Origin: Ampelomyces quisqualis
Taxonomy: Eukaryota; Ascomycota; Dothideomycetes; Pleosporales; Phaeosphaeriaceae
Direction of reading: 5' to 3'
Length of the DNA stretch: 64,000 nucleotides
NCBI GenBank assembly: GCA_018398575.1
Contig: JAGTXZ010000014.1
Coordinates: 186,001 to 250,000, forward strand
Below, piece by piece: positions 1 through 11,633 of this stretch (position 1 is its first letter; every line of letters begins with the position of its first letter). Made by a program: the position numbers and the translations under genes. The notes under the pieces were generated by a model, which saw nothing but the letters and a program-made list of their open reading frames with translations, was not told the origin of the DNA and ran no database searches.

Positions 1-2078
1 CAAAAGCCGTCGTATGGCTGGACAGTGAATATGCCGTCACAGAGGGTGCCAGGTGGACCAGCGCGGGAGCCCGCCGAGTACTGGGGCGTGAGATTATCCG
101 TTGGTTTCTCATACGGTCGCTAAGACGTCTAATTTCGCACCAATCAACATAGTTGCCATCACTCAATTTATTCCTGTGCCAAGCAGAGTGCGACAGTTGT
201 TGTGGCGCCCGATTTGAGATTGCTGACGGCTCGCTGCGACCGAGGCGCGCCTTTGTGCGGGGATTGGTGGAGAATGAGAGATGCCTCTCTGGTTGCAACA
301 TCCACCGAGCCTTTAAGGGCACCATCGTGAAGCAGCCATCAGTTCTAGACTTGCAAGCAACGGTAGAGAAGAAACATGTACGAATTTTGTGGCTTCGAAA
401 AAGCAGTTGATATTTGGCGGCTTGCAGGATGGGTGACGGGTATGATCGCGGCAGAGGTGGACCGTGTGGAAATAAGCTCGTGCGGGACTAACATCTGATC
501 TCACCAAAACACAACCATTTGAGCGCTAGTATAAGTATTATAGAGACCTAGACCTCTTAGTCGTAAGTTTCACGAGCGTCATGTAGCCTCTACAAAGTTA
601 GGATTCAAGAGGTTTTACAAGGTGTAGCATAAGCTTCACCCAAAGAAGATCAACAACACCATAGATTACTGTCTGGCACGCCTAAAAGCTCTCAAAGACT
701 TGCACGAGGGCCAGGTATTAAACTATTAAACTATTCAAATTAATTTAAACACTCTATAGATGCAAATGTCGTCATACAAGTGAGATTTTAGGGTAGTGTT
801 GCGGCTTATTTCCGGCTTTCCCAGTTTCACGGAGTGGGGTTCCTCTGTAACATCTTTGTGTCACGTGTCTGACACAGTTGGTAGGCACCACGCTCGAGGA
901 ATGCGCACTTTGCGGTTGGGGCAATGGAGAAAAGCTTGTACTTTCATTTGGCTACATGCAGGTGTTGCTTCGGTAACCGCCATCACCGTGAACACGCCTG
1001 TCCTCCATGCTAACCACTACATCCCACAACGTGTATGTTCAGCTATATGAAGCCGACAGAGACAGACTGACAGCATCTTTGCCGTGCCATAGATACACGA
1101 GCCAAGTATCGGTCTTTATTGCCGCACGAATTTAACCGGCCGGAGGCCACGAGCCTTGCACGGGCGATGATGAAAGCAATCCACCATGTGTCGGGAGGAG
1201 CTTCACCAACTAGAATGAATACGTTTCAGTTGCCCCACAGATTTGCCTCAACGATTCCATGGACTAGCGACGTTTTAGCTGTAGTACTGGTATAATTATG
1301 AACCATCCCTCTAGCACAGCCGTCGCAGCTTTTCGAAGCAATCTTGCTTGAGACCCGAAACTGGGAGCTGAAAAAATCTCCTTTTCTGATTACGAGCTCG
1401 AACCAGTTCGGAAACGCAGATATCATAGCCGTCTGAATGTGCCAATAGGCATTCCGCAACTTTCCATCAAATCTTCGGCATCCCCCACCAAGCATTGCAA
1501 GCTCTCCTCTTGGCATCAGAGCCATAGTCATGGTATTCGCATGCGATCAGCTTGCGCCGCGAACAGTCTTTGAATATCTTGCTATAGCGAAGCATGACGT
1601 TCACTACAAGTTCGTGAGGGAGGTGAATCCGAATGATCTTGACTATCCAAGTTGATCCTACCACAGTCCGCTTTCGCAAGTGGCCAGGCTTACAATAGCA
1701 TTAGCTAAAAGTTCACGACACCAGATCTACTAACAAACCTCGGGCGAGAGACTTTGGAATTCGGTTGTGGTGTCATGTTGAGTTCCAACAATCAACAGGT
1801 AAGTTTAGTCAAAGGGCTGAAGAGGTGTCGAGATTGAGAAGGAGGCAAGTGGAAAGAGTAAGCAAGCGCTCTTACGCGTCTTCAGGCCCCGTCAGGTAAA
1901 GTACTAGCTCAGTGGGTCACTTTCCCAGATCTCATCGTTTCAGAGCTTTGAGACCTCTCACTTGCAATAATCTACTTTACTACTGAGAAAAGTGGACCAC
2001 CCTACTATCAGACTATCGATCACAGCAATATGCTCCCCTCTCCAGCGGAGTCTCATCAAGCCCGTGCATTACTATAAG
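1..2078. other. Intergenic, no gene recognised
   Basis: No reading frame here looks like a known protein. The open frames are short (up to about 100 codons) and several overlap on opposite strands. Two minus-strand frames between about 1226 and 1679 could be remnants of one small gene, but I recognise no domain. Base composition is mixed, with a short AT-rich patch around 720-760. Confidence 0.4.
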
Positions 2079-3271
2079 ATGGAAGGTAACAGCAAAAGCC
2101 CAGAGCTAGACATCTCAGCTCCGTAAGTTCTATACGATTGTATCCAGATCACGTTGCTGACAATTGGCCAGGATGTTGGCTGGTATCTTGGAAAATAAGA
2201 TTACCGAAGGTAGCAAATTCAGGCTCCATTATATAGCATGGAATATGCTAGAGTCAAGAGCATCTAGGATATTCGGTACCTTGACACTGCAGCACTGAAA
2301 GAAGGCATAGGAACCGAAGCTTTCCATGATTCATAAAATGGCTGGAGTGTAAGCCGGCACTTTCACCGCGCGACCCGTTTTCAACCAATTACACACTTAG
2401 ACACTGGTACGAGCTATCTTCGGTCATCAACCTGTACCTGTTCGCAACACAATACAATGTCCAGCAAGCGCGCGAGAACGCGCTATGCCATATCGCTATG
2501 TATGTGGCCAACTACAGGAGGAAACTCAGATCGGCTCGAACCGCATCTGTAAACACGACAATGACTAGTCGAATGGCTCTGGAACCAATTACCTACGTCC
2601 ACCATCACACTCAGTGAGGCTCGGTCCTACGTGAACTATTCGTAGAGTATTTCTGCGCAGTGGCTACCCAGTGCACACATCTTCGAGACGATCTGATACA
2701 TAGTGAGAAAGAATTCTTGGTCGACGTAATGTTTACGCGGGTTGAGCTCGATGCGAGAGGCTGGAAAATTGAAGCCTGCATTCGAAAGAAAGAGTGCCAA
2801 CTCTTGGAAGAGTCGGGACACGAAATTGGACAATCTCAAGCTCCATCATACACTATGGCTAACAACACTTACTTCTCTAAAAACTCGAGTGGAGCACCGT
2901 ATGTATCAATGCTTCCATTTTGTCTTGTAGATCTGACACTGCACAGAGTTCTAGTCAGCGTCTTTCATGTAAATGTAAGGGAGCACTCAGCTATGCAAGA
3001 CTTTTACATCGCCAAAAGTCTACTCCTGCGACTATATCTGGAATTGAACACGCCGGAAGTACATCATCAGGAGCATGAAGCTGTGTTCAACGTCACGGAT
3101 GTTGGTATCAAACCATATGCAATCTTCATAGGCTGGTGGAACTTCAACTCCCACGACAACGTCTTGTCAGCCTTCCAAAATAACGGCCTCTCCAAATCCT
3201 GGTGGACAACCGTCATGCCATCACTCAAGGTGAGTAGATTCTTAAGCTTGAGAAAGCTTGAGAAATTGTGA
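2079..3271 (+). pseudogene. Decayed BTB/POZ-like gene with in-frame stop
   Basis: A plausible first exon runs 2079-2122 (ATG at 2079) and is followed by a well-formed intron at 2123-2171 (GTAAGT donor, CTGAC branch point, CCAG acceptor). After an acceptor at about 2400, one frame from 2402 reads HWYELSSVINLYLFATQYNV, which resembles the segment after the BTB fold in fungal BTB proteins (LYxFAxxYxV). That frame stays open for about 290 codons to 3271 except for one TGA at 2615-2617. The codons just after the stop (GSVLRELFVEYF, then EKEFLVDV) continue the family pattern, which argues that the stop is a mutation and not an exon end. The N-terminal BTB core is not clearly preserved. The last 150 residues match nothing I know. 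An intact BTB gene lies about 470 bp downstream, so this may be a decayed tandem relative. A functional gene with unusual splicing remains possible. Confidence 0.4.
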
Positions 3272-3739
3272 TTCACATGGCAAGAAAGCGTTATGTTCGC
3301 AATGTACACGCGAGAGGTTGATTTGATGGACAAGTATCGAAAGGCACGAGCTCTGCGAGTGGGTTGTAATACAAGAAGAGGTCGCGTATCTGCAGCAAGC
3401 GACACTCAGTCGATTTGGAGACCAAGGAACCGATTCCAGCCTTCCAATTATGGTGTTCGATCGAACGTAAAACGTGTGCGGCTACTCTCATAAACCAGTG
3501 TAAATCCTCAGACACCGCGCTCCTTTGACAGTACATACGCACTTTACTCCATTCCTGGATGCTAGCGAGAACTCACTCTCATCTTCACCTTCACCTGTAA
3601 TCTTAGGTCACCTTCGATCGAGGCCTCGGCTTTACTCCCACCCACTTTAACATGCTATAACTTCCCGGTTAATATCCAGTCTCATTCCAACAACCTTCCT
3701 CTCCGGCACCACCTGCCAGAAGGCCAACTCCAAGTCGTC

Positions 3740-4578
3740 ATGGTGTCTACCAAAGGAACAAGACCACGTCTTTCGTATGTGATTTCTTCAGATCGAATAC
3801 CAGATTTGAAACTGACCATCAAAGCGCGCCGGGCCCCAAGTTCGCAACCGTCACCGTGGGCAACGAGCACAAACGCTTTGTCGTACACGAAGATCTACTT
3901 ACACATCACTCGACGTTCTTCCGCGCTGCCCTCACTGGAAGTTTCAAGGAATCAATCGATAAAGCCGTCCACCTTGAGGACCAGGACTCGCGCATCTTCG
4001 AGCTGTTTGTCCATTGGCTATACTATCAGCATTTCCCCGCGGAGAAGTACAACGACGACAAGGACACCATCGAGTTGTATCGGGCAGATGTTGGCGCCGT
4101 GAAGGTCGAGTTCCGTCTTGACACTTTGATCAGACTTTACGTGTTCGGTGACAAGTACGATGCCAAAGCGTTCAGGCACGAAGCGATAAACGAGATTTTC
4201 TATCATACTCTCTGCAAGCCCTGCTTAGAGTATGATTTTCCAGAGGCAGAGTCAATCGATTACGCTTTTGAGCATCTTGATGCAGAGACACCGCTTTGCC
4301 GCCTGCTTGTCAATATCACTTGGTTGTTTGACATGGGTGGTTTTGTCGATCCAGATAAGCATCAGTCGCTCTCGTTCATGAGGAGCGTATGGAAGAGGTA
4401 CAAGTTGGGGACCTCAACTGGCTCGATCGAGGAATTCGACGATGAGAATGTCTGTAACTATCACGAGCACGTTGACGCTGCTGAAAGGGATGAATGCAGT
4501 GTCAGATCCAAGGAGATGATGAGCTTGAGGGGAAAAGAGAGGAGAGAGAGAAGAAAGAAGACGCAACCACAAAAATGA
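3740..4578 (+). CDS. BTB/POZ domain protein
   Basis: Two-exon model 3740-3774 and 3825-4578, 262 residues. The 50-nt intron has a GTATGT donor, a CTGAC branch point and an AAAG acceptor. It is chosen because it joins the upstream ATG in frame to the conserved BTB start KFATVTVGNEHKRFVVHEDL. The BTB/POZ fold covers about residues 18-110, with the signatures LLTHHSTFFRAAL and FELFVHWLYYQHFP; the following IRLYVFGDKYDAKAFRHEAI is the usual post-BTB helix region. The C-terminus is basic (GKERRERRKK). BTB domains mediate dimerisation and often bind Cullin-3. This fungal subfamily, without Kelch or MATH domains, is strongly expanded in dothideomycetes and mostly has no known function. A decayed relative lies just upstream. 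Family assignment is secure; the cellular role is unknown. Confidence 0.85.
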
Positions 4579-6355
4579 GCGATGCCCTGCAGCATTTCAG
4601 GTTGGGTATTGGAGTCAAGGTTGTCCAAGTCTTCTGAAAAAGTACATCTCGCGACAGGAAAGCCTAAATCGTTTGCTTTGACCCCGCATTTCGGGAAACA
4701 CGGGCGCACACCTGTGAAACAGGGTAAAGTGAGCGATATGTTTTGAGCCTGGACACAGGTAGAAGCAATGCACTATGGATCGAATGCGACACAAGTCGCT
4801 CAAGGGTATAACCAACTTTGCTTATTTAGCAATGGAGTAAAAAGGTTCTTCTCCTTGTATGAACACTTTGTTTTGAGCCTTTGGGAACGTACTGTTCTTT
4901 GACCAACATCGCACCCCAAAATGAGAGAAAGAAGGAGAGTGGCCCGGCCGATGACCTTAATGCTTGCGTACTCACGCCGAGCAGCTCAGATCATCAGTCG
5001 CTTTCGGAGAGGCGTCTACCACAAGCACTAGACGGATGAAGAAAGACAGGAATGCGAAGCGAGTCGAAAGGACGAATGCAGGAGATCCGTTCGCAAACAA
5101 CATTTGGCGCAGCGAAAAGTTGGCACATTTTCGGAACTAAATGCCTCGAAAGAAAAAAAAGCCTTTGGTGAGAAGCTTACCGGTGCTGTAGAACAAAGCA
5201 GAAGATTACACATCCGCAAGCCAAGCACGGTATAACGAAGAAGCCAAAAAAAAGAAAAGACTGGCTAAATTAGGTGGTACAATCTCAGTCATCTCCCACG
5301 AGAAAACCCCTACCAATAAAATCCGTAACGATTACCCATCAAAACCCATCAACAAATCAACACGCAATACATGAAACTGCAATGCACATTTCGCTCAGCC
5401 CACCCCACACGTCTTAATTCCCAGCAGCAGCAAAGCATCCACGTCTATCCATATTTCCCTCACACAGTTTTTTTTCTTGCGTCGAGGAATATTCTTCACT
5501 CCACCGCCTTCCCAACGCGCCCTCCCCCCCGACCCTTTTCAGCCTGGAAAAAATACACCCGACGTTTGCCACGACGACATCAACAAAGACTTTTCCTTCC
5601 AGACAAATGGAACGGATGTGTATGAGAAGAAAACCATGGTAGTACTCAGTGCTGTAGGCACAGAGTACGAAGAAAGTAACGGTACTCATAGAGTGGCAGT
5701 TTGACGTTTCTTCTTGGGTGTGACGTGACGGAGATTTTGAAATTTGGGATCATGTAAGTATAGAAGGAAGGAAGGAAGGATGAAGTAGATCACAAGATTT
5801 GTGCGTCTCTCCGGTCGGCTTGGTGGAGCGGGTACCTAACCAATCCTTTCCCTTCTTCTCTGCTGGGAATGTTTGCACGACTGGGCTCACTCTGATCTCA
5901 ATGAGACAGCATGGCGACTGAGACACGAGCCATGCCAAGCACCTTATTGCATCATGGGCCAAAACACCATGCGACGGTTGTGCGTTGTGGTAATTACTTG
6001 AGCATACATAAGCCGCTCTACTCGACCACCGCAGGACCAACTCCCCCCTGGCCCCTCTTTCCGATCCGATCGTACCACCACTCGTCGTGCATTCAAGTTG
6101 CCAACGCGAATACATCCGAGAAAGCCGAGTGATGCAATGCAATGCAATGCATGTCGGTATCCGTGTCGTACAAATTCAAGCTTTTACTCAAAGCAAAATC
6201 AAACCCAATGAAAATAGACGCCATCATATTGTATATATACTGAGAGCGTGGGATAAGACAAATGAAAAGATGAAAAGAAGGTCGCGATATACAATTAGCT
6301 TAGGCGGAGCTCATAAGTTGATAAGAGAAAGAATGATGATGAAGCGAATGACAGT
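4579..6355. other. Intergenic, no gene recognised
   Basis: This lies between the BTB gene (plus strand) and the 3' end of the membrane-protein gene (minus strand), so it holds two 3' ends. No frame looks like a conserved protein. There are short simple repeats: GGAA units near 5764-5779 and overlapping ATGCA units near 6131-6152. A pyrimidine-rich stretch lies around 5510-5560. Confidence 0.4.
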
Positions 6356-7672
6356 TTAGAAGTTTGTGGCGACACCGCTGTTCCCTTGCGGGAACACAGA
6401 GGGGATCTCGATCCTTGTGTTCCGTCGTGCTGAGACATCGCGGATGACTGGCTGTCCGCCCTCGCCACTGTATGCGTGGTTGCCGCCATAGGGTCCTTCT
6501 TGGTACCCAGCGTATCCCTGCTCGTGGTACTCTGGTGGGTTGTTCATGGACATGCCGGGGTATTCGCCCGAATTGTCGGACCGGTTGGCTGCCGAGTATG
6601 ACGACGAAGCATTGGATGGGCCACGGGCCACGCCGGGCTGGTTGTTGGTCGAGGTGGGAACAGCACCGAGAGCTGCGATGCCGTCTGCGTCCAGTGTCTC
6701 GCGACGGCCATTTACCAATGGATCGTTGGAGTTGGCATCGGAGTAGGCGTGCGTCGGCGAGTTGGGACTTTGGTAGCCACCGGGGTTGCTGGCGCTGTCC
6801 GAGTATGTCATGCCGCTGGTGAGGGTGGTGGAAGCCTTGCGGTTCGAGCTGGTCGCCGTGTTACCCCAGCCTCGGTAACCGCTCGAGTCCTCGGCCATCT
6901 CAGAGTGCATGCCAACGGCAGGTAGTGTTGGATCATGGTTGGGGTTGTAGCCGTACTCCTCCACCTCCTTTCTCCGCTCGTCCTCGTTGTTCTTGCGTTG
7001 CTTGCGTTTTCGCCAGAAGAACAGAGCACCGAGCACAAGCAGAGCGACCACGACGACAGGCACTACTACAGCAACGGCGGTCTTGCCTCCGGTGCTCAGT
7101 CCACTCGAGCTCTCGCCCTGGGCACCCTGGAGCTCAGCAGGGTTGGTGCTAGAAGGGCTGCTGCTGGGTGGTGCACCGTTGTTGGCTCCCTGTGTCGGCT
7201 GGTTGGACGGTGTGAGATAGGACGTGACAACGACGACTGGGGGTGTTTCTCCGGCCCGAGTCGCCGAAGGGGTGATTGTGATGACAGACGTCTGTACCGC
7301 AGTGCTCGACGGTGGTGCTGACGACGCCGTCGCAACCGATGTGGTGACGGCTGGTGGTATGGAGCTGGCCGGCGGTGGAGCTGACGATGGAGCAGGCGGG
7401 GGCGCGCTGGAAGCTGGTGGCGGAGCCGAGGAAGGAGGCGGGGGCGGGTTCGACGAGGGTGCGGGTGTCGGGGTGGCGGGCGGGGGTGCTTGCGAGGAGG
7501 GAGGCTCCGCTGAGGACGGCGGGTTAGAGGGCGGCGCAGGGGAGGGCGTGGGAGGCGCGGGCGTGTCTGCAGGAGGTGTTACAGACGGCCCAGGAGAGGG
7601 TGCAGGCGGCGGACTCGAGGGGGCGGCAACAAAAGAAGAGAGCAACGTACTGGCAGTGCCATTGCTCGACAT
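6356..7672 (-). CDS. Ser/Pro-rich single-span membrane protein (Mid2/Wsc-like architecture)
   Basis: Single-exon frame of 438 residues starting at the first ATG (7672; MSSNGTAST). An N-terminal half of about 200 residues is extremely rich in Pro, Ser, Ala and Thr. One hydrophobic segment of about 22 residues follows (TAVAVVVPVVVVALLVLGAL) and then a basic stop-transfer RKRKQRK. The cytoplasmic tail of about 180 residues is rich in Ser, Asn, Gly and Tyr and ends in a conserved-looking RRNTRIEIPSVFPQGNSG. This layout is that of fungal cell-wall stress sensors and related Mid2-like proteins: a stiff, probably O-mannosylated ectodomain, one span and a signalling tail. No WSC domain is present. 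No cleavable signal peptide is visible from this ATG, so the protein would use a signal-anchor topology unless an upstream exon was missed. The sensor role is inference. Confidence 0.7.
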   Translation of the reverse strand: MSSNGTASTLLSSFVAAPSSPPPAPSPGPSVTPPADTPAPPTPSPAPPSNPPSSAEPPSSQAPPPATPTPAPSSNPPPPPSSAPPPASSAPPPAPSSAPPPASSIPPAVTTSVATASSAPPSSTAVQTSVITITPSATRAGETPPVVVVTSYLTPSNQPTQGANNGAPPSSSPSSTNPAELQGAQGESSSGLSTGGKTAVAVVVPVVVVALLVLGALFFWRKRKQRKNNEDERRKEVEEYGYNPNHDPTLPAVGMHSEMAEDSSGYRGWGNTATSSNRKASTTLTSGMTYSDSASNPGGYQSPNSPTHAYSDANSNDPLVNGRRETLDADGIAALGAVPTSTNNQPGVARGPSNASSSYSAANRSDNSGEYPGMSMNNPPEYHEQGYAGYQEGPYGGNHAYSGEGGQPVIRDVSARRNTRIEIPSVFPQGNSGVATNF

Positions 7673-8456
7673 GGCAGCGGCAATTGCGAGGCGCGACGGA
7701 AGTCGAGAGCGAGAAGCAAGAATATCAGTCGATGCAAGGCAGGCGGCCAGGCAGCAAGGGCGGCGACAGGGCAACGGTCCACGGAGAAACTGAGGCGCCG
7801 GGCAGACGGCCGGTTTCAGAGGGGGAGGATGGTGCTAATGGTAGTGAGTGCTGCGGAATGCGGCAGGCAGAGCGGGCGTGGGCGTGGGCGCAGGGAGAGG
7901 GGAGGAGCAGCGACTCGCGAGTGCCGGAAGGATGATGTAGGGCGCGGAGCACAACCCAGTATCTGGTAGCAGGAGGGGCGGGCGGTGGCAAGTGAGTGGG
8001 TAGGGAGAGGAGGTTGTGCCAATATGCGCAGGCGATGGTGCTGGCCACGGCTGGGTTCAGGTGGTGGGTGCGGTCGTTTGGAGCCGCTTCGGGGAGGTCG
8101 CTGGCGTGCGCTAGACGCCGATGCGGTGTTTCGCGTGGCTGTGTGCGTCTGAATACACAATGATCCGAGGTTCCAGGAAGCCAGCTTCTGTCTCCCTCTC
8201 CAGACGCCAGTCTCCAGTCTCCACACCTGGTCCCAACAGCATCATCGTGTGCGGGCTTCCGCCTCCATTCCACGCCCCTGCGCGCCTGATTGGCCACTCC
8301 CAATTAAGCAGGGCCCGTCAGAGTCGCCATGGCACCTTGCAGCTCGTGTCTTCTGCGCCGGCGCAGCGCCATCGTTTGATCACCCTATTTGCTGACTTAT
8401 GCTAGTGGCGTACCGAGTACCATCCCATCTGAACGCACACATGTGACATGGAAACC
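7673..8456. other. Spacer: upstream region of the membrane-protein gene
   Basis: This 784-bp stretch separates the start of the 438-residue membrane protein from the stop of the reductase-like gene; both are on the minus strand. It should hold the promoter and 5' UTR of the former and the 3' UTR of the latter. The frames here are GC-rich and overlap on both strands, and none looks like a conserved protein. Confidence 0.45.
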
Positions 8457-9458
8457 CTACAGCAGGCCGGGAATGATAGCCTTGCGGCCTTCGAGCTTCT
8501 CCTTGCCAAACTTCTTCTCGTACCACCGCTTGCCCTGCAGCGCCCGTGGAAGCATCGTCGTCATCTCGTTGATGAGAAACGCGCGCCCTGGATGGAATCC
8601 CCATCCGCCAATCATCCACCATCCTGCCCACTCCACCCATTCGCACAGATAATGCGCATGCAGCACATACCTGAACAGCCCATTCTTCGGGATCATGTAG
8701 ACCCTGTCCACGCTCTCGACGGGCTTGCCAGACTCTTTGGCTTCCCTCTGCTGCTTGCGGTTCGCTGCCCTCCGGATCTCACGGAGATCGTCGTCGTGGA
8801 ACATGTTGCCCAGCAAACCCCAGCACCAAATCACAAGCCCTATGAACACGTATTCCGAGCGCGCAGCCCAGTGGTATTGTGTCGTTGGTCCGTAGCCCGC
8901 AAGATATCCGCCGATAGAAATGCCGTTCATGACCTGGAATGCGAAAGCCATGATCCACACCAACGGAGACATGGGCGACATGCTGGGATTCAAAAACAGC
9001 GGCGACACAAGCGCGCGATACATGTAGTGTATGACCTGCTCGCTTAAGTCAGAAAACACATCTCCAACAAGCAAAACGCGATGCGACGCGACGCGCAAAC
9101 TCACAAAACACCCCGCAAGCGTCCAATTCCCCCACGCCAACTCCCCAATCCCCAACTCCCTCGGCAGCGCGTACATGATGTAGAGCAACACCACGAACCC
9201 CGCAGACTCCATCGTCGCCCACCCAATCTTCCCATCAATATTCCACCGCGACTCCGTCGACGTCTTGCCCTGAGGATACCAATCAACCACCCATTGCCCC
9301 AGTGTAATCTATGCCGCAAAACACGCGTTAGCACCCCCATCCACTTATGCTCTGCGTGCGCACGGAACAGGACTTACAATAGGAAAGTATTGCCAGACAC
9401 GACACAAGAGTTCCCAATTCTCGCGCGTGGGCGGCAGCCATCCTTGGACAATGGCCAT
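8457..9458 (-). CDS. Steroid 5-alpha-reductase family protein (C-terminal reductase fold)
   Basis: Three-exon model on the minus strand: 9378-9458, 9105-9308, 8457-9035, giving 287 residues. All junctions use GT/AG (GTAAGT and GTGAGT donors) and keep the frame. The protein begins MAIVQGWLPPTRENWELLCR and is strongly hydrophobic with about six spans. The C-terminal third carries the family pattern PKNGLFRYV, HYLCEWVEWAGW, RAFLINE and a terminal WYEKKFGKEKLEGRKAIIPG, as in 3-oxo-5-alpha-steroid 4-dehydrogenases and their plant and fungal relatives. These are NADPH-dependent enzymes of the endoplasmic reticulum that reduce a double bond conjugated to a carbonyl. The fungal substrate cannot be told from sequence. 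Length is close to the family norm of 260-310. Confidence 0.85.
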
Positions 9459-9798
9459 GGTGTTCGGTGTCGTCTTGAACGTACAGAGACGCGTGTAGAC
9501 TTTCTTCAAGCAGGTGTGATTTTTTTTGCAGTCGTGGGGGGCGCGGATGCTGAATAATAGAACGCAAATTCATATCATGAGGTCACGATGCAAACACGGG
9601 TGCCGCGCCAAGCCGAAGCGCGTGCGACGTTGGGTTTTGCTGGCGCAGTGGTGCGGGGACGCTGCGATAATTAGCTTTTTTTTCTTCGCGCGCAGGTTCC
9701 ATAATTCGGCGTGAATGATCCGTGCTTTGCCCCGTAGCACATGCCACTTTTTTTGCCAGTATATAACAATTGTCATTGCGGAACTGACATTAAATCCT

Positions 9799-9885
9799 GT
9801 CTCCTTAGCTCAATTGGGAGAGCGCCAGACTGAAGTCATCAGTCACTAAATCTGGAGGTATCGTGTTCGATCCACGAAGGGGACA
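9799..9885 (+). tRNA. tRNA-Phe (GAA) with 14-nt intron
   Basis: The cloverleaf folds by eye. Acceptor stem GTCTCCT pairs with AGGGGAC, with discriminator A at 9885. The D stem is GCTC/GAGC, the anticodon stem CCAGA/TCTGG, and the T arm TCGTG-TTCGATC-CACGA. The anticodon GAA is at 9832-9834. A 14-nt intron (9836-9849) sits after position 37, the canonical place for nuclear tRNA introns. The intact B box GTTCGATCC is at 9865-9873. CCA is not encoded, as expected for a eukaryotic nuclear tRNA. Confidence 0.95.
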
Positions 9886-10642
9886 TTCAACCTCGTGCCT
9901 GGCAGCTCTGCCGGGACAAATCGAATCTTTTTTTCCGCTGGCTGTTGGGCTAAGCACTTGAACCATGCTCTTATTTTTGCTCTCGCGTGTCCTGTACGGA
10001 GTACTAAGACGCAGACTCGAAACGTATAATTTTACACATCGTGATGCTGTACGTACATGCTTGTTGCTCGGCGAGTTCTCGACTCGGTGCAGGGGACATG
10101 ATGTGCAAGGAGTCCGTTATCAGGCGCTCTACGACGCGATGAAAGCTTACTGTTCAGTTCAGCTGAGGAATGCGTCTGATGCAGTTCAGTCAGGCTACTG
10201 TGCTTGATCACTCTTGTCTAGTCCGACGAATGTATCCCAGGGCATCTTTGCACGAGCCTCACTCAGCGCGAGTTTATATCTATGCGTAAAGCGTTTCAAT
10301 AGATTGTCACGTCAGCTTTCTTTTAGATTGAGAGTGGAGGAATGTTCAGTTGGGCAATGCATTGTAGAGCTAGGTTTGGGCAATATCGCAGGAGAGTTCC
10401 ATCACCGTCCCCGTTCATGTGTCCAACTATGGTGATTTGAACGCTCGTAGTCCTTATACTTCTCATGCCTCTGTCATTGCTGCCGTGGATTCGTATAGAT
10501 ACTCCCTCCGCCAATACCACATCTGTGCATGGTCTTGCACTGTCGCCATATAGTCGCTCGACACGGTACTTGTGTCTTTCCCCCGTCATCCGTTGCATGC
10601 CGGATTTTGAACTGTTGTCTAAATACGCTCTTTGGGCGTCTT
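9886..10642. other. Intergenic, no gene recognised
   Basis: This lies between the tRNA and the 3' end of the cwf18 gene. The tRNA is followed within about 45 nt by a run of T (about 9928-9934), a likely RNA polymerase III terminator. A TACGGAGTA nonamer lies at 9995-10003. No convincing coding frame was seen. Confidence 0.4.
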
Positions 10643-11305
10643 TCAGCTCCCATCCTCCTCGACTTCTCTCCTTCGTTCCCGCTCATTTTCCTGCTCTTTC
10701 AAATGCATAGCTTCTACCAACTCGCTTCCTTCCATGCCCACTTCTTCTCCATCGCCTTCGTTTGCTGCGACACCTTTTGTCTGTACATTATCCGTCTGCT
10801 TGATCTTCTTTTGCCCTTCAATTCGTTCCCGTACTATTCTTGCAATCGCGTTCTCGGTCTGCACATCCAATGGCTTCACTTTCTCCGTCAAGTCCCTCTT
10901 CAAGTCCCAGTTTGGCTTTTTGGGCTGTAGCTTGAACACATCCAGCCCTTTATTCTCGTCCGCCTTCTCAGCATCTTGCGCAGCTTTTGTTTCGAGTGCG
11001 AGTTGTTGCGCTTTGTATTCTAGCGTCGAGGTTGGGTCGGCAATTGGCTGGTTTTCGAAGCCGAGTTTGACATTGCGGGTTGAGGGGTCGAAATTGCGGC
11101 CGCTGAGGTATGTGCTTGTAACGCTGTTGTCGAGGGTGGAGTCGGAGGTGGTGGTGAGGGCGCTTGAGTTTTCTAACTGGGCAGAGGAGTCGTGATCGGC
11201 GGGTTCGTCATTTGAAGGCGCCTGTTTTCGCTTGAGGGATTTGAGTTGCGCGAGGCGCGCTTTGCGATCGTTGGCGGCGGCGGAGAGCTTTTCGTGGGAA
11301 GACAT
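10643..11305 (-). CDS. cwf18: Pre-mRNA splicing factor Cwf18 / CCDC12 family
   Basis: Single-exon frame of 220 residues from the ATG at 11305 (MSSHEKLSAAANDRKARLAQ). The C-terminal half carries the family core LQPKKPNWDLKRDLTEKV followed by TENAIARIVRERIEGQ, which matches the conserved end of Cwf18/CCDC12 (RKPDWDLKRD and AIAELIRERLKGQ in the human protein). The N-terminus has the expected basic helix (RKARLAQLKSLKRK). Members are small coiled-coil components of the Prp19/Cdc5-associated spliceosome. The fungal tail after the core is acidic (EGDGEEVGMEGSE) and then charged. The gene is divergently arranged with the PPR gene, with 328 bp between the two ATGs, so they may share a promoter. Confidence 0.88.
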   Translation of the reverse strand: MSSHEKLSAAANDRKARLAQLKSLKRKQAPSNDEPADHDSSAQLENSSALTTTSDSTLDNSVTSTYLSGRNFDPSTRNVKLGFENQPIADPTSTLEYKAQQLALETKAAQDAEKADENKGLDVFKLQPKKPNWDLKRDLTEKVKPLDVQTENAIARIVRERIEGQKKIKQTDNVQTKGVAANEGDGEEVGMEGSELVEAMHLKEQENERERRREVEEDGS

Positions 11306-11633
11306 GGTGAGGTTGGGTGTGTATAGAGTGCGCCTGGCCTGTCGCAATCGTATTTTTATTGCGTGAAGATGCTTTCGGGATAGTTGCGACCGCGGAACCA
11401 AGATTTGTCTTCACCAAGACTTGTTCTGGGTGTCGCCCTGAAGTAGATGTGATGTTGATGAAGCTGCGCAGAGCTCCAGCAAGTATCGGAGGTGAGCGCG
11501 GCTACCGGTAGCCCCTCGAACCACAAACGCAGCTTTCATATCGACTTTTTCGACTGTCAACCTCAGCGCCACGCATCTGCATCTTGGCCCGCGCGTCATG
11601 GCTCGATGAAGCCTCTGAGAACTGACCTCTCCT

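Noticed and set aside
1226..1679. Two overlapping minus-strand ORFs (about 100 and 70 codons)
   Set aside because: No domain, start or splice evidence. They may be remnants of an unknown gene but cannot be supported.
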